IMG/VR virus record: IMGVR_UViG_3300046000_011507
Coordinates: 1-42,612 of that record
DNA length: 42,612 bases
Reading direction: 5' to 3' (one strand)
Source: a virus
This document shows, one piece after another, positions 1 through 8,584 of this stretch. The notes under the pieces were generated by a model that made no database searches, was not told the DNA's origin, and saw only the letters and a list, made by a program, of their open reading frames with translations. Every line of letters starts with the position of its first letter. Position 1 is the stretch's first letter. The position numbers were made by a program, and so were the translations under genes.

Positions 1-883
1 CAGTTAAGGTATCATTATAGTATCCAGAACTAATATCGTAAGGTACAATACCTTCTTCCATTACCTGTGACACACTATTTTGAACAAATCCAGGTTCTGC
101 AGAGAGAGCAAAGTCTAATCTAGTAGTAGGTATCTTGGTATAATTAGTTTTTGTTATACCGGCGTTTCCTGCTGAGATAGACGTTGTATAGACATCTAGT
201 ATAGAATTATAAGCACTTGCTGGATTTATTGCCGTGTTGTCAGCTATACCGATGTAGTAACCGTGACCTTGATTATTAATAGTAGACTGTCCTTTATTAA
301 TAACAACTACGGCGGCCGCTCCAATATATTCTGCTGGGTTAGTTGCACCGTCGAACGCGCTTATTGTATTTTGCCATGTCACATAACTACCAGCTAGCAA
401 TCCGCTATATTGTGTTTGAGTTAGAGTAAATTGACGAGGAGCACCTAAGAAGTAAGTTAACTCGCTTGATAATGTATCAGAGTCAGTAAAGCTTATAGTG
501 CCTCCTGATAAAGTAATATATTCTGCAGCGGAGGGACCGGCAACTTTTTTTGAAACCTGAGCTGGATAAGCTAATACTGATACATAAGACCCAAATCCGT
601 CACCTGTTGATGCACCGTATGGCAATCGATTAACTAGGACTCTAGCCTGTGAACTAGCACAAGCTTTTACTGTATGATAGAAGTATCTTTCGGCAGGAGT
701 TTTAGGTAAACCGTAAATTTGCTCAAACTCATTAATACTTGAGACCTGAACAACTTCATCGACTGGACCTTGATCACTAAATCCTGTTGCGTATATTGTA
801 GTACCTGCAGGTGTCGGTAGTCTAAGAGATAAGTCTATCTCATTGATCTCCACACCTGGTGATTGTATCATTCGTTTTGACAT
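1..883 (-). CDS. Tail sheath protein (partial, C-terminus beyond window)
   Basis: About 294 residues are visible from ATG at 883 to the left edge with no stop; the C-terminal part lies outside. The N-terminus reads MSKRMIQSPGVEINEIDLS, typical of contractile-tail sheath proteins (T4 gp18 family), in which an SPGVxxxExD segment starts the protein. Sheath subunits polymerise around the tail tube and contract at infection. It is the third gene of a minus-strand set after terminase and tube, which supports the call. A CATAAATA late-promoter box ends 5 nt before the ATG. There is no Shine-Dalgarno. Confidence 0.88.
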   Translation of the reverse strand, partial: MSKRMIQSPGVEINEIDLSLRLPTPAGTTIYATGFSDQGPVDEVVQVSSINEFEQIYGLPKTPAERYFYHTVKACASSQARVLVNRLPYGASTGDGFGSYVSVLAYPAQVSKKVAGPSAAEYITLSGGTISFTDSDTLSSELTYFLGAPRQFTLTQTQYSGLLAGSYVTWQNTISAFDGATNPAEYIGAAAVVVINKGQSTINNQGHGYYIGIADNTAINPASAYNSILDVYTTSISAGNAGITKTNYTKIPTTRLDFALSAEPGFVQNSVSQVMEEGIVPYDISSGYYNDTLT

Positions 884-888
884 ACAAA

Positions 889-896
889 TATTTATG
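889..896 (-). promoter_or_regulatory. Late promoter of the sheath gene
   Basis: CATAAATA on the minus strand, one mismatch from the T4 late consensus TATAAATA. Exactly 5 nt separate it from the sheath ATG, so the predicted +1 is the A of ATG. Confidence 0.7.
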
Positions 897-919
897 TTTT
901 TGCAGTCAGGTTTTCGTTT

Positions 920-1498
920 TTATGTACTTAAAAGTTCAGTGTGCAGCTGTGAGTACACGAATGTAAACGTTGACTGTATCTCTAGCCCATCACGATAGTT
1001 ATATGTTATACCACCTATACCAGTTGGAAAAGCTTTTGTGTAAGTGAACTTAATTCTATTGTTCTCGTATTCATCTAGACCATAAATAGAAATATTAGTT
1101 TGATAATCAAGAAATACATCATCGCTTATGAGATTAGTTTTATCAAAGGTACCAGTTTTCTCATCGTGTAATAGATTTAGCCACTTGTATATAACCCAGT
1201 AGTTATTATATTCATTATCGATGGTAAAGTTAACTGTTACTGGTGGGTATGGATTTTTAGAGTGAGTTGAATTATAGAGTGTACTACCAGTGTATCTTAT
1301 CTCTAAAGCAGGTACAACTATTTCTGGAACAATTGTACCGTAAACAGATAACTGCATTGAATCTTCTTTAATAGTAAAATTTGATCTTTCTTGTTTTCTA
1401 TTTATCTTGCGTAAGGCTGCAGGTATGGTAAATACCATACGAAATTTATCTGCACGAGATTTGTTAAGTGTTGACTGTTGAAAAAAGTTAGATGACAT
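920..1498 (-). CDS. Tail tube protein (gp19-like)
   Basis: 192 residues. I start it at the second Met (MSSNFFQQS) because a late-promoter box ends 5 nt before it; the upstream Met would extend it into the terminase gene. The C-terminal half (IKFTYTKAFPTGIGGITYN followed by a beta-rich TFTFVYSQ) resembles the end of T4-type tube proteins, where a strand with fPt.ig precedes the last strands. It forms the inner tube through which DNA is ejected. It lies between terminase and sheath, so the order is 17-19-18 instead of 17-18-19 as in T4. Family call is by pattern, not by alignment. Confidence 0.72.
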   Translation of the reverse strand: MSSNFFQQSTLNKSRADKFRMVFTIPAALRKINRKQERSNFTIKEDSMQLSVYGTIVPEIVVPALEIRYTGSTLYNSTHSKNPYPPVTVNFTIDNEYNNYWVIYKWLNLLHDEKTGTFDKTNLISDDVFLDYQTNISIYGLDEYENNRIKFTYTKAFPTGIGGITYNYRDGLEIQSTFTFVYSQLHTELLST

Positions 1499-1503
1499 AT
1501 TTA

Positions 1504-1511
1504 TATTTAGA
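1504..1511 (-). promoter_or_regulatory. Late promoter of the tail tube gene
   Basis: TCTAAATA on the minus strand, 5 nt before the ATG at 1498, just past the terminase stop codon (1513). Variant of TATAAATA. Confidence 0.6.
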
Positions 1512-1512
1512 A

Positions 1513-3219
1513 TTAACCTAGCTGAACCCATCCAGCCGATAGAAGATCATCTAAGTCACTAGTATCTTCTGTATCTTCCATACCAAATACTACAGCTCCA
1601 AGACCAGTGGTACTACTACCTGCAATTTCAGTATCAAGATATATAGAGGTTGGGTCTTCAAACATCTTTAATCCAAAGTCCATAGGTTCAATAGCGGATG
1701 GTTTACCATATGTATCGAGTTCTAATATATCAAAAAATCTCTCAGTTATTTCTTTCTCGAGTATAAACAAGGCATATATCAAGGACATTACTCTATCGTC
1801 ATGAGTAGTACCTCTTGCTTTCCATACACCATTAGGATGTCGAACAAAGTCTTTCAGTTCTTTGAGAGTATCTATATCTCTAAATTCTACGCTTCTTACT
1901 TCATTAACAAAATATCTCATATTCATAACACCTTTATATTTGGTATTTGTATGAGCTATCATACCCATCTGAACTTTATCTCTATTAGCAACTTTAGCAC
2001 CGTACGAAACAACCTTCTCATAACCTATATCAAACACTAATCTATCTACAACCTGAGCACCACAATTATTACGTTCAATTAATGCTAAAGGATTACCCCA
2101 GTTTCTTAAAATAGAATGTAATTTATTAGTAAATTCAAGAGGAGCTATTATTCTATTATGATAGACAGCTACTTGCTTTATAGCCTTTAAATCAGTTATA
2201 TCAAGTATCTGTATAACACTAGCATCTATACCTACCCCTTCTGATATATCAACACCAACTACATATAGCTTATTAGGATCTGGTTCTTCCCATATCTTGT
2301 AGTGTCCTTCATCAAGAACTATTTTCGGAGCACAACATGATTGTGAAAGATCATAAAATAATCCTTCGTCAATAGATGAATCACCAGTAGATAAAAATTG
2401 ACATTCAAACTCTTGAAGGAAAGACTCCATACTACCGAGTGCTCTAACCTGCTCCTGCTTCCATTTCTCATCTCTACCTGGTACATCAGACCATATAACT
2501 CTCTCATAAACGAATCCATTATCTCCCTTTTCAGCGCCGTCGTAGAGTCTATGAAATAGATTACCGGTTCCATTAGGTGTAGATGCTATTAATACTTTTG
2601 ATTTAGTAGATCGTGAAATAGTTGGAAATACTGATCTCCAAAAATCCTCTAATATAGACTGTGGCTCAACGAATCCCATCTCATCTACAATTAGACAGTT
2701 AATAGAAGCACCTCGAGCAGCAGATCCAGTCGTAGTACTAATACCGATACGTGATCCATTTTCGAATTCACAGGAAGTTTTACCGTATTCTTTAACGCCT
2801 GGTTTTAACCAGTTAGGTAACTCCTCATATGCTAACCTTACTCTTCTAAAGATTTCAATAGCAGTCGCTTCTTTATTTGCTACAATAATAATATTCTGAT
2901 AGTCATTAAAACACGCTACCCATAGAGCATAAATTGATAACATTGTTGTCTTACCTACCTGTCGCGATGCAAGTAGAATAACATTTCTGTTATCTCTAAG
3001 AGTACGTAACATACGTTTCTGGAATGGAAATAGCTCGATTATAACCTTACCTTCATCAGGATCGATAATGTAAAAAAAATTCTCTGCAAAGTGCAGTAGA
3101 TTAGCCTTACTCTTTTTCAGATGATGCACCATTTCTTTAGTATATTCATCTTTCCAGTGCTTGTTAGGTAAGTTAGGATTTCCTAAATAGTATTCACTTT
3201 TTGTATTATTAGAGGACAT
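1513..3219 (-). CDS. Terminase large subunit (T4 gp17-like)
   Basis: 568 residues, close to T4 gp17 (610). It is the motor that packages DNA into the prohead and cuts it. Visible motifs: Walker A SRQVGKTT at 85-92, Walker B CLIVDE at 175-180, the coupling motif STPNGTGN at 213-220, and the nuclease domain from about 318 with VGVDISEG (acidic D324) and a late THDDRVMS segment. Intact from start to stop. Codon 1 was chosen because the reading frame and N-terminal alpha-helical region fit and the next Met lies past conserved sequence. It diverges from the gene at 3237 with 17 nt between starts. Confidence 0.96.
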   Translation of the reverse strand: MSSNNTKSEYYLGNPNLPNKHWKDEYTKEMVHHLKKSKANLLHFAENFFYIIDPDEGKVIIELFPFQKRMLRTLRDNRNVILLASRQVGKTTMLSIYALWVACFNDYQNIIIVANKEATAIEIFRRVRLAYEELPNWLKPGVKEYGKTSCEFENGSRIGISTTTGSAARGASINCLIVDEMGFVEPQSILEDFWRSVFPTISRSTKSKVLIASTPNGTGNLFHRLYDGAEKGDNGFVYERVIWSDVPGRDEKWKQEQVRALGSMESFLQEFECQFLSTGDSSIDEGLFYDLSQSCCAPKIVLDEGHYKIWEEPDPNKLYVVGVDISEGVGIDASVIQILDITDLKAIKQVAVYHNRIIAPLEFTNKLHSILRNWGNPLALIERNNCGAQVVDRLVFDIGYEKVVSYGAKVANRDKVQMGMIAHTNTKYKGVMNMRYFVNEVRSVEFRDIDTLKELKDFVRHPNGVWKARGTTHDDRVMSLIYALFILEKEITERFFDILELDTYGKPSAIEPMDFGLKMFEDPTSIYLDTEIAGSSTTGLGAVVFGMEDTEDTSDLDDLLSAGWVQLG

Positions 3220-3223
3220 TTTA

Positions 3224-3231
3224 TATAAATA
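3224..3231 (+). promoter_or_regulatory. Late promoter, perfect TATAAATA
   Basis: Exact T4 late consensus in the 17-nt gap between two divergent starts; 5 nt separate it from the ATG at 3237. Confidence 0.8.
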
Positions 3232-3236
3232 GTTAT

Positions 3237-4199
3237 ATGTCGAAATCTAAAAATAGAGAATTTAATTCATTAGGTGATGTTTATGGTAACATTCTTAATA
3301 AAGTAAAGACGGTAAATGAAGGGGTTAATGAGATTGGAGATGCTCCTCTCAAAGATGGTGGACCTCAAGAGAAGTCAGGTTTCTGTACTAAGGTGATTGA
3401 TAGAAGAACCTTAAAGGGAAAAGGTAAAGGTAAAGAGCTAGAAAATTTTTATAATATTAACAATCTATCTGAGGAAGATGAAGAAGAGGGTTGTAAGCAT
3501 GCAGCTGAGGGGTGTGATTGCGATGATTGTGCTCAGTGTAAGGCTAATCAAAACAAAGAAGAAGATGAAGAAAGTTTAAAAGAAAGTAGAAAAATAGCCC
3601 GTAAAAGCCTAAATAATTTTATGAGACAAAAATCCGTATTCGACAGACTATACGCCAATGTTATGAAAGAATCTTTCGGCATGCCGGGAGGTCAATCTGG
3701 TAACCCCTATGGTGATGAAGCAGAGGAAGGTAATGACCTCGATGCTCTTGGCCTTGATGAAGTAACACCTGATGATGAATTAGGTGACGAAGGAGAAGGA
3801 GATGAAGTTTCCTTCACTCTCGATCGTGCAACTGCTGAAAAACTTCATGAAGTCCTTGGAGCTGTATTAGGAGGTGATATGGGTGAAGACGATATGGGTG
3901 AAGACGATATGGGTGAAGAAGACGGTATGGATATGGGTGAAGAAGACGGTATGGAAATGGGTGAGGAAGACGAAGAAGAATTAGGTCATGCAGGTGTAAG
4001 TGCTAAGTACAATGATGGTAAAAGCAATAAAGTAGGAAATCTAAAGGTATCCTCTGGCGGTGCATCATCGAAGTATACTGATAAAGTTGGTGATGATGGT
4101 GACCATGGTCACGCTATTGTTAATGCTAAAAAATATAATGACGGTAAGAGCAATAAAGTTGGATCCCTTAAAACCGGTAAATCAGCTTTCGAACAATAA
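3237..4199 (+). CDS. Acidic, repeat-containing structural-like protein
   Basis: 320 residues, strongly acidic, not assigned to a family. Visible: a Cys-rich stretch (CKHAAEGCDCDDCAQC, about 86-101); a segment FDRLYANVMKESF near 137-149 resembling the N-terminal motif of the genes at 30473, 31376 and 31892; degenerate MGEDD / MGEEDGM repeats; and two copies of KYNDGKSNKVG near the C-terminus. VMKE|S fits the loose T4 prohead-protease rule (cut after hydrophobic-x-Glu). Late promoter plus position between terminase and neck genes suggests a virion or scaffold component. Alternative: a packaged internal protein. Confidence 0.6.
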   Translation: MSKSKNREFNSLGDVYGNILNKVKTVNEGVNEIGDAPLKDGGPQEKSGFCTKVIDRRTLKGKGKGKELENFYNINNLSEEDEEEGCKHAAEGCDCDDCAQCKANQNKEEDEESLKESRKIARKSLNNFMRQKSVFDRLYANVMKESFGMPGGQSGNPYGDEAEEGNDLDALGLDEVTPDDELGDEGEGDEVSFTLDRATAEKLHEVLGAVLGGDMGEDDMGEDDMGEEDGMDMGEEDGMEMGEEDEEELGHAGVSAKYNDGKSNKVGNLKVSSGGASSKYTDKVGDDGDHGHAIVNAKKYNDGKSNKVGSLKTGKSAFEQ

Positions 4200-4221
4200 A
4201 CTAAATAAAACAAAATAATAC

Positions 4222-4254
4222 AAGCCTAATGGTGAAAGCCATTAGGCTTTTTTT
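4222..4254 (+). terminator. Rho-independent terminator after 3237 gene
   Basis: Perfect 11-bp stem (AAGCCTAATGG / CCATTAGGCTT) with a 6-nt loop followed by a run of T. It stops transcription of the upstream gene just before the next late promoter. Confidence 0.92.
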
Positions 4255-4255
4255 G

Positions 4256-4263
4256 TATAAATA
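4256..4263 (+). promoter_or_regulatory. Late promoter, perfect TATAAATA
   Basis: Exact late octamer directly after the terminator T-run; 6 nt before ATG at 4270. Drives the neck operon. Confidence 0.8.
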
Positions 4264-4269
4264 ATAATA

Positions 4270-4629
4270 ATGATTGCTTTTAAAGATTATATTGTCGAAT
4301 ATTATAAAGGTGACCCAATTGTTAATCCTAGAATGACAAATGGTAAAGATCCTAATAGAGTATTAAGTAGAATTAATCAGAACACTGCTAATAAAACTTA
4401 TAAGCATAAGGCTAAGAACGAGGAAATGCCAGCTATTGATAATATCATTAATGGTAAAGTACAGTCACTCAAATTATCTGGGCAACCTCTTATGGCTCTG
4501 CTTGCTAAATATGATATTACATTTAGTCCAGGTGAGACAAAGGTTCTAGGTAATTCTGCAGTAGAGGTTGAGATGTCAGAAGATGTATTAGGCAATACTG
4601 GTGTATTTAGAAAACGTAAAACTATATGA
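4270..4629 (+). CDS. Unknown late protein upstream of neck gene
   Basis: 119 residues, no family recognised. The start MIAFKDYIVEYYKG resembles short capsid-targeting N-termini of T4 internal proteins (M-K-T-Y-Q-E-F-I-A-E), but this is only a resemblance. Basic C-terminus (FRKRKTI). Its stop overlaps the next start (ATGA), so it is translationally coupled to the neck protein. Late promoter 6 nt upstream. Confidence 0.6.
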   Translation: MIAFKDYIVEYYKGDPIVNPRMTNGKDPNRVLSRINQNTANKTYKHKAKNEEMPAIDNIINGKVQSLKLSGQPLMALLAKYDITFSPGETKVLGNSAVEVEMSEDVLGNTGVFRKRKTI

Positions 4630-5705
4630 GCTGTAACACTACAAGACAAGATTGCAATCCAAACAGTGTATTTGCCGCTAACGCAAATCAAGCGTGTTCG
4701 CAGTTTCTCAACCCAGGTAATTTTCAAGCTGAGCAGCTAATATATGACAACTCGTTTAAAGACCTTATTAATAGTTACGGTGTACCTATCTACTATTATG
4801 TTAATACCTTTAATTTAGCCAACGCAGATACACTATATGGTCAGGATGCCTTGAGTAAATTTAATGGTCCACATTCATTACAGATGTATATTGAGTTATC
4901 TGAGAATTCTATTAGTCTATCTAAATTTGGATATGCAGCAGGAGATGATTTAACTGGATTTTTACACATAACAACTTTTACTGATACCTTATCTCCAGCT
5001 GTTAACTATGCTAGCTTTAATCAATCTATAGAGCCAAAAGCTGGTGATTTAATCGAAGTTATTACACTGGGATGTGATAGACCTAATGGTAGAGGTGCTA
5101 AAGTATTTGAGATTACAGAAAGAGTAGATCAGGATGTGTCATCGCTGAATCCATTAATGGGTCATTATGTGTATAGATTAAGAGCTAAGAGATATGAATA
5201 CTCTTTTGAACCTAATGCTCCACAGGAACCTGTTAATGATCAAGTATATGAAAATAAATTTGTTAGTATAGCTGCAACTACAGTTAACGGTAAAAAGATA
5301 TATTGGGGACCAGTTTCAGAAGTTAATAGTGTGTATAACCAATACACATATGCTAATGGTCAAATGTATCTAACAGTAGGCAATTATAACCTATCTTGGC
5401 TTGTTATCGAATTTGTACCAACCGGTCAGGATACTGTACCATCATCTGATTATACACTACTCTTTAATAGTACTAGTTATGTTACTCTTAAAATTGGTGG
5501 TAAATATTATAAGTGGAATGTATATGAAGAGCCTCTCGCTCATAGTGCATTAAACTATGATCCTACACAAGGTACAGTGCACGAGATTGCAAGTCAACTA
5601 GTAATTAAAGACAAGACATATAATAGCGATATTAATGATACCTCTAAGGCGGATGTTCTGGACATGTCATCGAATAATACTGATATTTACGGTACGTATT
5701 ATTAA
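4626..5705 (+). CDS. Neck protein (T4 gp14-like)
   Basis: 359 residues. The segment from about 35 to 120 (EQLIYDNSFKDLINSYGVP, then DALSKFNGPHSLQMYIE and LSKFGY) matches the gp14-type neck layout: E.liyddLv...G..v.Y, DalskF....-mYle, and lsKFGl. A following PKAGDLIEV ... VFEITERV block fits the family too. Such proteins close the portal vertex after packaging and form the neck to which the tail binds. Coupled to the upstream gene by an ATGA overlap. The Cys-rich N-terminus (first 25 residues) is unusual. Confidence 0.8.
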   Translation: MSCNTTRQDCNPNSVFAANANQACSQFLNPGNFQAEQLIYDNSFKDLINSYGVPIYYYVNTFNLANADTLYGQDALSKFNGPHSLQMYIELSENSISLSKFGYAAGDDLTGFLHITTFTDTLSPAVNYASFNQSIEPKAGDLIEVITLGCDRPNGRGAKVFEITERVDQDVSSLNPLMGHYVYRLRAKRYEYSFEPNAPQEPVNDQVYENKFVSIAATTVNGKKIYWGPVSEVNSVYNQYTYANGQMYLTVGNYNLSWLVIEFVPTGQDTVPSSDYTLLFNSTSYVTLKIGGKYYKWNVYEEPLAHSALNYDPTQGTVHEIASQLVIKDKTYNSDINDTSKADVLDMSSNNTDIYGTYY

Positions 5706-5718
5706 TTGACTTTATAAT

Positions 5719-5733
5719 GAACTACAATACAAT
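5719..5733 (+). promoter_or_regulatory. GAACT-class promoter of the nuclease gene
   Basis: GAACT, 4 nt, TACAAT, then 6 nt to the ATG at 5740. One mismatch in the -10. Confidence 0.6.
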
Positions 5734-5739
5734 TGTTTT

Positions 5740-6441
5740 ATGATTGTATTTGATAGCGATTCTCACACATATACTAATACGGAGACAAAGGATAGATATA
5801 TATCTACCACGACTCTGCTATCCAAATATAAAGAACCGTTTGATAAAGAATATCACTCTCTCAGGGTAGCTAAGAGAGAAGGAGTACCACAAGAAATGGT
5901 GTTAGAGGCCTGGGCTGATGAGAATAAAAAATCTACAGACAGAGGAAGTCATATTCATAAACTACTTGAGAATTACGTAACTGTTGGTGAGATTCAAAGT
6001 GATTATAGATGGTTATATAGATCATATGATAACATAGTTAACACTAGTATCGATAAATTTAAAACTTTTAGTAGTGAAAAGCTCCTGTATAATCACGAGT
6101 ATAAGTTAGCAGGTACCGCTGATTTAATTTTTGATCACGGCGATTTCTTTACAGTTGGTGACTTTAAAACTAATAAAAGATTTAGCTTTACTAGTCAGTA
6201 CAACGAGTTACACAAATACCCTATTGATCATTTTTCTTACTGTGAGTTCAATACGTATGCTTTACAGCTATCTATATACGCATTTATGCATGAAGAATTG
6301 ACTGGTAAAAAATGTTCTAAATTAGTTGTTTTTTATCTTGACGAGTCTACCTTTAGACCTATTCATTGTAACTATCTTAAGACAGATGTTATAAACTTAT
6401 TAAAACATTTTCAATTAAACCAACAACTTAATATTAAATGA
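5740..6441 (+). CDS. PD-(D/E)XK superfamily nuclease (RecB/Cas4-like fold)
   Basis: 233 residues. Core motifs: HIHKLLENY near 77 (conserved His-helix), AGTADLIF near 124 (the catalytic D), VGDFKTNK near 138 (the D-x-K catalytic pair) and a C-terminal NTYALQLSIYAFM helix with the Q-Y signature. Enzymes of this fold cut DNA ends or flaps and act in phage recombination or replication. Promoter class is GAACT-type, so it is probably expressed before the surrounding late genes. The exact role (exonuclease or other) cannot be read from sequence. Confidence 0.82.
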   Translation: MIVFDSDSHTYTNTETKDRYISTTTLLSKYKEPFDKEYHSLRVAKREGVPQEMVLEAWADENKKSTDRGSHIHKLLENYVTVGEIQSDYRWLYRSYDNIVNTSIDKFKTFSSEKLLYNHEYKLAGTADLIFDHGDFFTVGDFKTNKRFSFTSQYNELHKYPIDHFSYCEFNTYALQLSIYAFMHEELTGKKCSKLVVFYLDESTFRPIHCNYLKTDVINLLKHFQLNQQLNIK

Positions 6442-6459
6442 ATATATATTTATTATTAA

Positions 6460-6675
6460 ATGAAAAAATCAGCTATACTCAAAAAATTAGAGAATCATAT
6501 TAATTTAATATATGAAAATTTAGATAATATTTCTACACTACTTGAAATTGATTTAGAAGATGAGGTCCTATGTGAGATGTCTGAAGACTTTAAAAAGAAT
6601 ATAGAGGAAGCTATATCTGAGAATGACGATACTAGCTATAATGATATAGTGGAATATATAAATGAAAATTATTAA
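6460..6675 (+). CDS. Small acidic protein, unknown
   Basis: 71 residues, rich in Glu, Asp and Asn, predicted mostly helical; no motif recognised. A TTATTATTAA stretch precedes the ATG and there is no Shine-Dalgarno. Ends in or next to the start region of the RmlD-like gene. Confidence 0.55.
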   Translation: MKKSAILKKLENHINLIYENLDNISTLLEIDLEDEVLCEMSEDFKKNIEEAISENDDTSYNDIVEYINENY

Positions 6676-6682
6676 TAATTTT

Positions 6683-7540
6683 ATGAATTCTATATTAATA
6701 TTAGGTAAAGGTTATATAGGAACATCTCTATATAATCATTTAAAATCTAAAGGATTAAACGTAAAACTACTCAGTAAAGTAGATATTGATTATAATAATT
6801 ATTTTACATTTAGTAACTATCTGTTATTTGAGAAACCATCCTATGTAATTAACTGTTCTGGATTTACCGGAATTCCAAATATTGATCAGGCTGAAACTTT
6901 AAAAAAAGAGTGCTGGTACCTCAACACTCAAGGCCCGGTAGAGACAAATAAAGCTTGTAGATCAAAAGGTATTGACTATATTCATCTATCTTCTGGCTGT
7001 ATATATAGAGGTTATAATAAAGATTATAATGAAGAGGATACACCAAATCTTGGCCTATACGACAACTCTTCTTTCTACTCTAAAAGTAAGCACGCCTATG
7101 AAACTCTAGCAGGTAACTATGGTATGACTGTTCGAATACGTATGCCTTATTGCTCATTAACTCATGAGCGCAGTTATTTAAATAAAATTTTAAAATTTGA
7201 GAATCTTGTAGAGACCGTAAATTCTAAAACATCTCTGCACGATTTAAATAATTTTTTATACTATATTATCGATAATAAGATAAGATCTAATTCTGTTGGT
7301 ATATTAAACTTTACTAATAAGTTTCCTCTCTTAACAACAGATATTATCAAGGTTATAAGGGATCATAATAAGATACCAGATAATAAAGATTATAACTTTG
7401 TAAATTTTACTCAAGATCTAGGGTTAAAAGCGCCGAGATCCAACTGTAGACTCTCTACAGAAAAATTAGAGAGCCTTTTTCCTAACTTTAAATTAAGCAC
7501 AGAATTAGAATCTTTAGAATATATATTATGTAAGGAGTAA
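6683..7540 (+). CDS. NAD(P)-dependent sugar reductase/epimerase (RmlD-like SDR)
   Basis: 285 residues from the chosen start (MNSILILGKGYIG). I prefer this Met because the Rossmann strand and its G-x-x-x-x-G loop begin at once; an in-frame Met 7 codons upstream (6662) overlaps the previous gene. Motifs: GKGYIG, VINCSGFTG, catalytic-type YSKSKHAYE (Tyr-x3-Lys) and SSGCIYRG. Fits extended short-chain dehydrogenases such as dTDP-4-dehydrorhamnose reductase. Together with Gmd and fucose synthase downstream it suggests phage-directed sugar-nucleotide synthesis. The specific substrate is inferred only. Confidence 0.8.
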   Translation: MNSILILGKGYIGTSLYNHLKSKGLNVKLLSKVDIDYNNYFTFSNYLLFEKPSYVINCSGFTGIPNIDQAETLKKECWYLNTQGPVETNKACRSKGIDYIHLSSGCIYRGYNKDYNEEDTPNLGLYDNSSFYSKSKHAYETLAGNYGMTVRIRMPYCSLTHERSYLNKILKFENLVETVNSKTSLHDLNNFLYYIIDNKIRSNSVGILNFTNKFPLLTTDIIKVIRDHNKIPDNKDYNFVNFTQDLGLKAPRSNCRLSTEKLESLFPNFKLSTELESLEYILCKE

Positions 7541-7552
7541 TTTTTAAAATAA

Positions 7553-7990
7553 ATGTTAAAACTAATACCTTCAGCAGGTATAGTAAAGGAGACTAAAATA
7601 GATTTCGATTTACTATCCTTTATAATTAGTAGATTCTTCCTCCCAACTAAAAGAGTTGTGCTAAAAGTACATAAGACAAGGTTTGACTATTCTTACTTTT
7701 GTTCTGAAGACGGTATGATTGGTTTAGATTTAAAGTCAAATAAAACATTATTACAGACAGTAAAAACAATCTTACATGAGCTCAGACACTACATACAGAC
7801 CAAACATTTTAAAATAGAGTTTGAAGAGTATGATAACAAGTATTATGTTTATTACAATTCTGCTGAAGAGAAAGATGCTCGCATGTATGAAAAATTAGCA
7901 AAAGAGGTATGCCAAATATACAAAAGTTATAAAAATATAGATAAAAAAATAATGGAATTAAAGCTTGAAAACTTTAACGAACTCATATAA
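7553..7990 (+). CDS. HExxH zinc-metallopeptidase-like protein
   Basis: 145 residues. HELRH at about 76-80 is an HExxH zinc site; an acidic EEKDARMYEKL segment about 30 residues later could give the third ligand. Similar small phage proteins of SprT/gluzincin type exist, but I see no zinc ribbon. Its last codons contain AACGAACTC, so a GAACT-like box lies in the coding end (spacing to TATAAT is only 2 nt, so doubtful). Confidence 0.65.
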   Translation: MLKLIPSAGIVKETKIDFDLLSFIISRFFLPTKRVVLKVHKTRFDYSYFCSEDGMIGLDLKSNKTLLQTVKTILHELRHYIQTKHFKIEFEEYDNKYYVYYNSAEEKDARMYEKLAKEVCQIYKSYKNIDKKIMELKLENFNELI

Positions 7991-8029
7991 TATATGAGTA
8001 TCAACTCGTGAATAAAAATATAGAATTAA

Positions 8030-8037
8030 CATAAATA
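8030..8037 (+). promoter_or_regulatory. Late promoter variant CATAAATA
   Basis: One mismatch from TATAAATA, 6 nt before the ATG at 8044. Confidence 0.6.
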
Positions 8038-8043
8038 AATAAA

Positions 8044-8220
8044 ATGCTAGAAGGTCAAATTGGTAATAATTGGTTCGTATACGAAAAAGAAAGCAATAAG
8101 ATTACAGTCTTTCAGAAAGGAGACGTAGATCCTATCGCTTATATTAACATTAATGGTGACTTGGATGAGAAAAACTTTCACTATGAAATAATGAGTTGGT
8201 CGTTAAACAGCAATATGTAA
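8044..8220 (+). CDS. Small late protein, unknown
   Basis: 58 residues (MLEGQIGNNWFVYEKESNK...), no family recognised, possibly a short beta-rich domain. Support for reality: its own late promoter 6 nt upstream, tight packing between the metalloprotease-like and holin genes, and a clean stop before the next late promoter. Confidence 0.6.
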   Translation: MLEGQIGNNWFVYEKESNKITVFQKGDVDPIAYININGDLDEKNFHYEIMSWSLNSNM

Positions 8221-8244
8221 TTTTTAAAATATAACTACTTCATC

Positions 8245-8252
8245 TATAAATA
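8245..8252 (+). promoter_or_regulatory. Late promoter, perfect TATAAATA
   Basis: Exact octamer, 5 nt before the holin-like ATG (8258). An earlier ATG at 8253 is closed at once by TGA. Confidence 0.8.
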
Positions 8253-8257
8253 ATGAC

Positions 8258-8584
8258 ATGATAGATGATGAAAAAGCTCTTCTTAAAGAATTTATAAACG
8301 GCGGATGGCTCATTACTGTTTTAGGAGCACTCGCTATGCTTGCGCGCTTATTTGCATCTGCAAATAAGCATACCATTATTGATCAGATCAAAAAAATAAT
8401 AGCTGCTGCTGTATCATCGACTATAGCATGGTTTATATTAGAACAAACTGATATATCTAGTTTAATTAAAGCTATGTCATACGGTATTATAGGGGTTATA
8501 ACACCAGAGATTATTAGCGGTATAGTAAAATTAGGTAAGATGTTTGCAAAGAAGCCATTAGATGTAATTAACGATTTAAAATAA
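8258..8584 (+). CDS. Putative holin
   Basis: 108 residues with three hydrophobic segments at about 15-33, 46-63 and 70-92, a short charged N-terminus and a basic C-terminal tail (KLGKMFAKKPLDVINDLK). Size, topology and the perfect late promoter fit a phage holin, which would permeabilise the inner membrane to time lysis. No endolysin lies next to it; the lysozyme-like gene is far away at 31892. It overlaps the lipoprotein gene by 1 nt (TAATG). Could instead be another small phage membrane protein. Confidence 0.6.
   Translation: MIDDEKALLKEFINGGWLITVLGALAMLARLFASANKHTIIDQIKKIIAAAVSSTIAWFILEQTDISSLIKAMSYGIIGVITPEIISGIVKLGKMFAKKPLDVINDLK

Noticed and set aside
920-1531. Longer tube protein from the upstream Met
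   Set aside because: The extra 11 residues are encoded within the terminase end, and the promoter spacing fixes the start at 1498.
7979-7993. GAACT box followed by TATAAT at the end of the 7553 gene
   Set aside because: Spacing is 2 nt instead of 4 and the following ATG opens only 5 codons; the next gene has its own late promoter.
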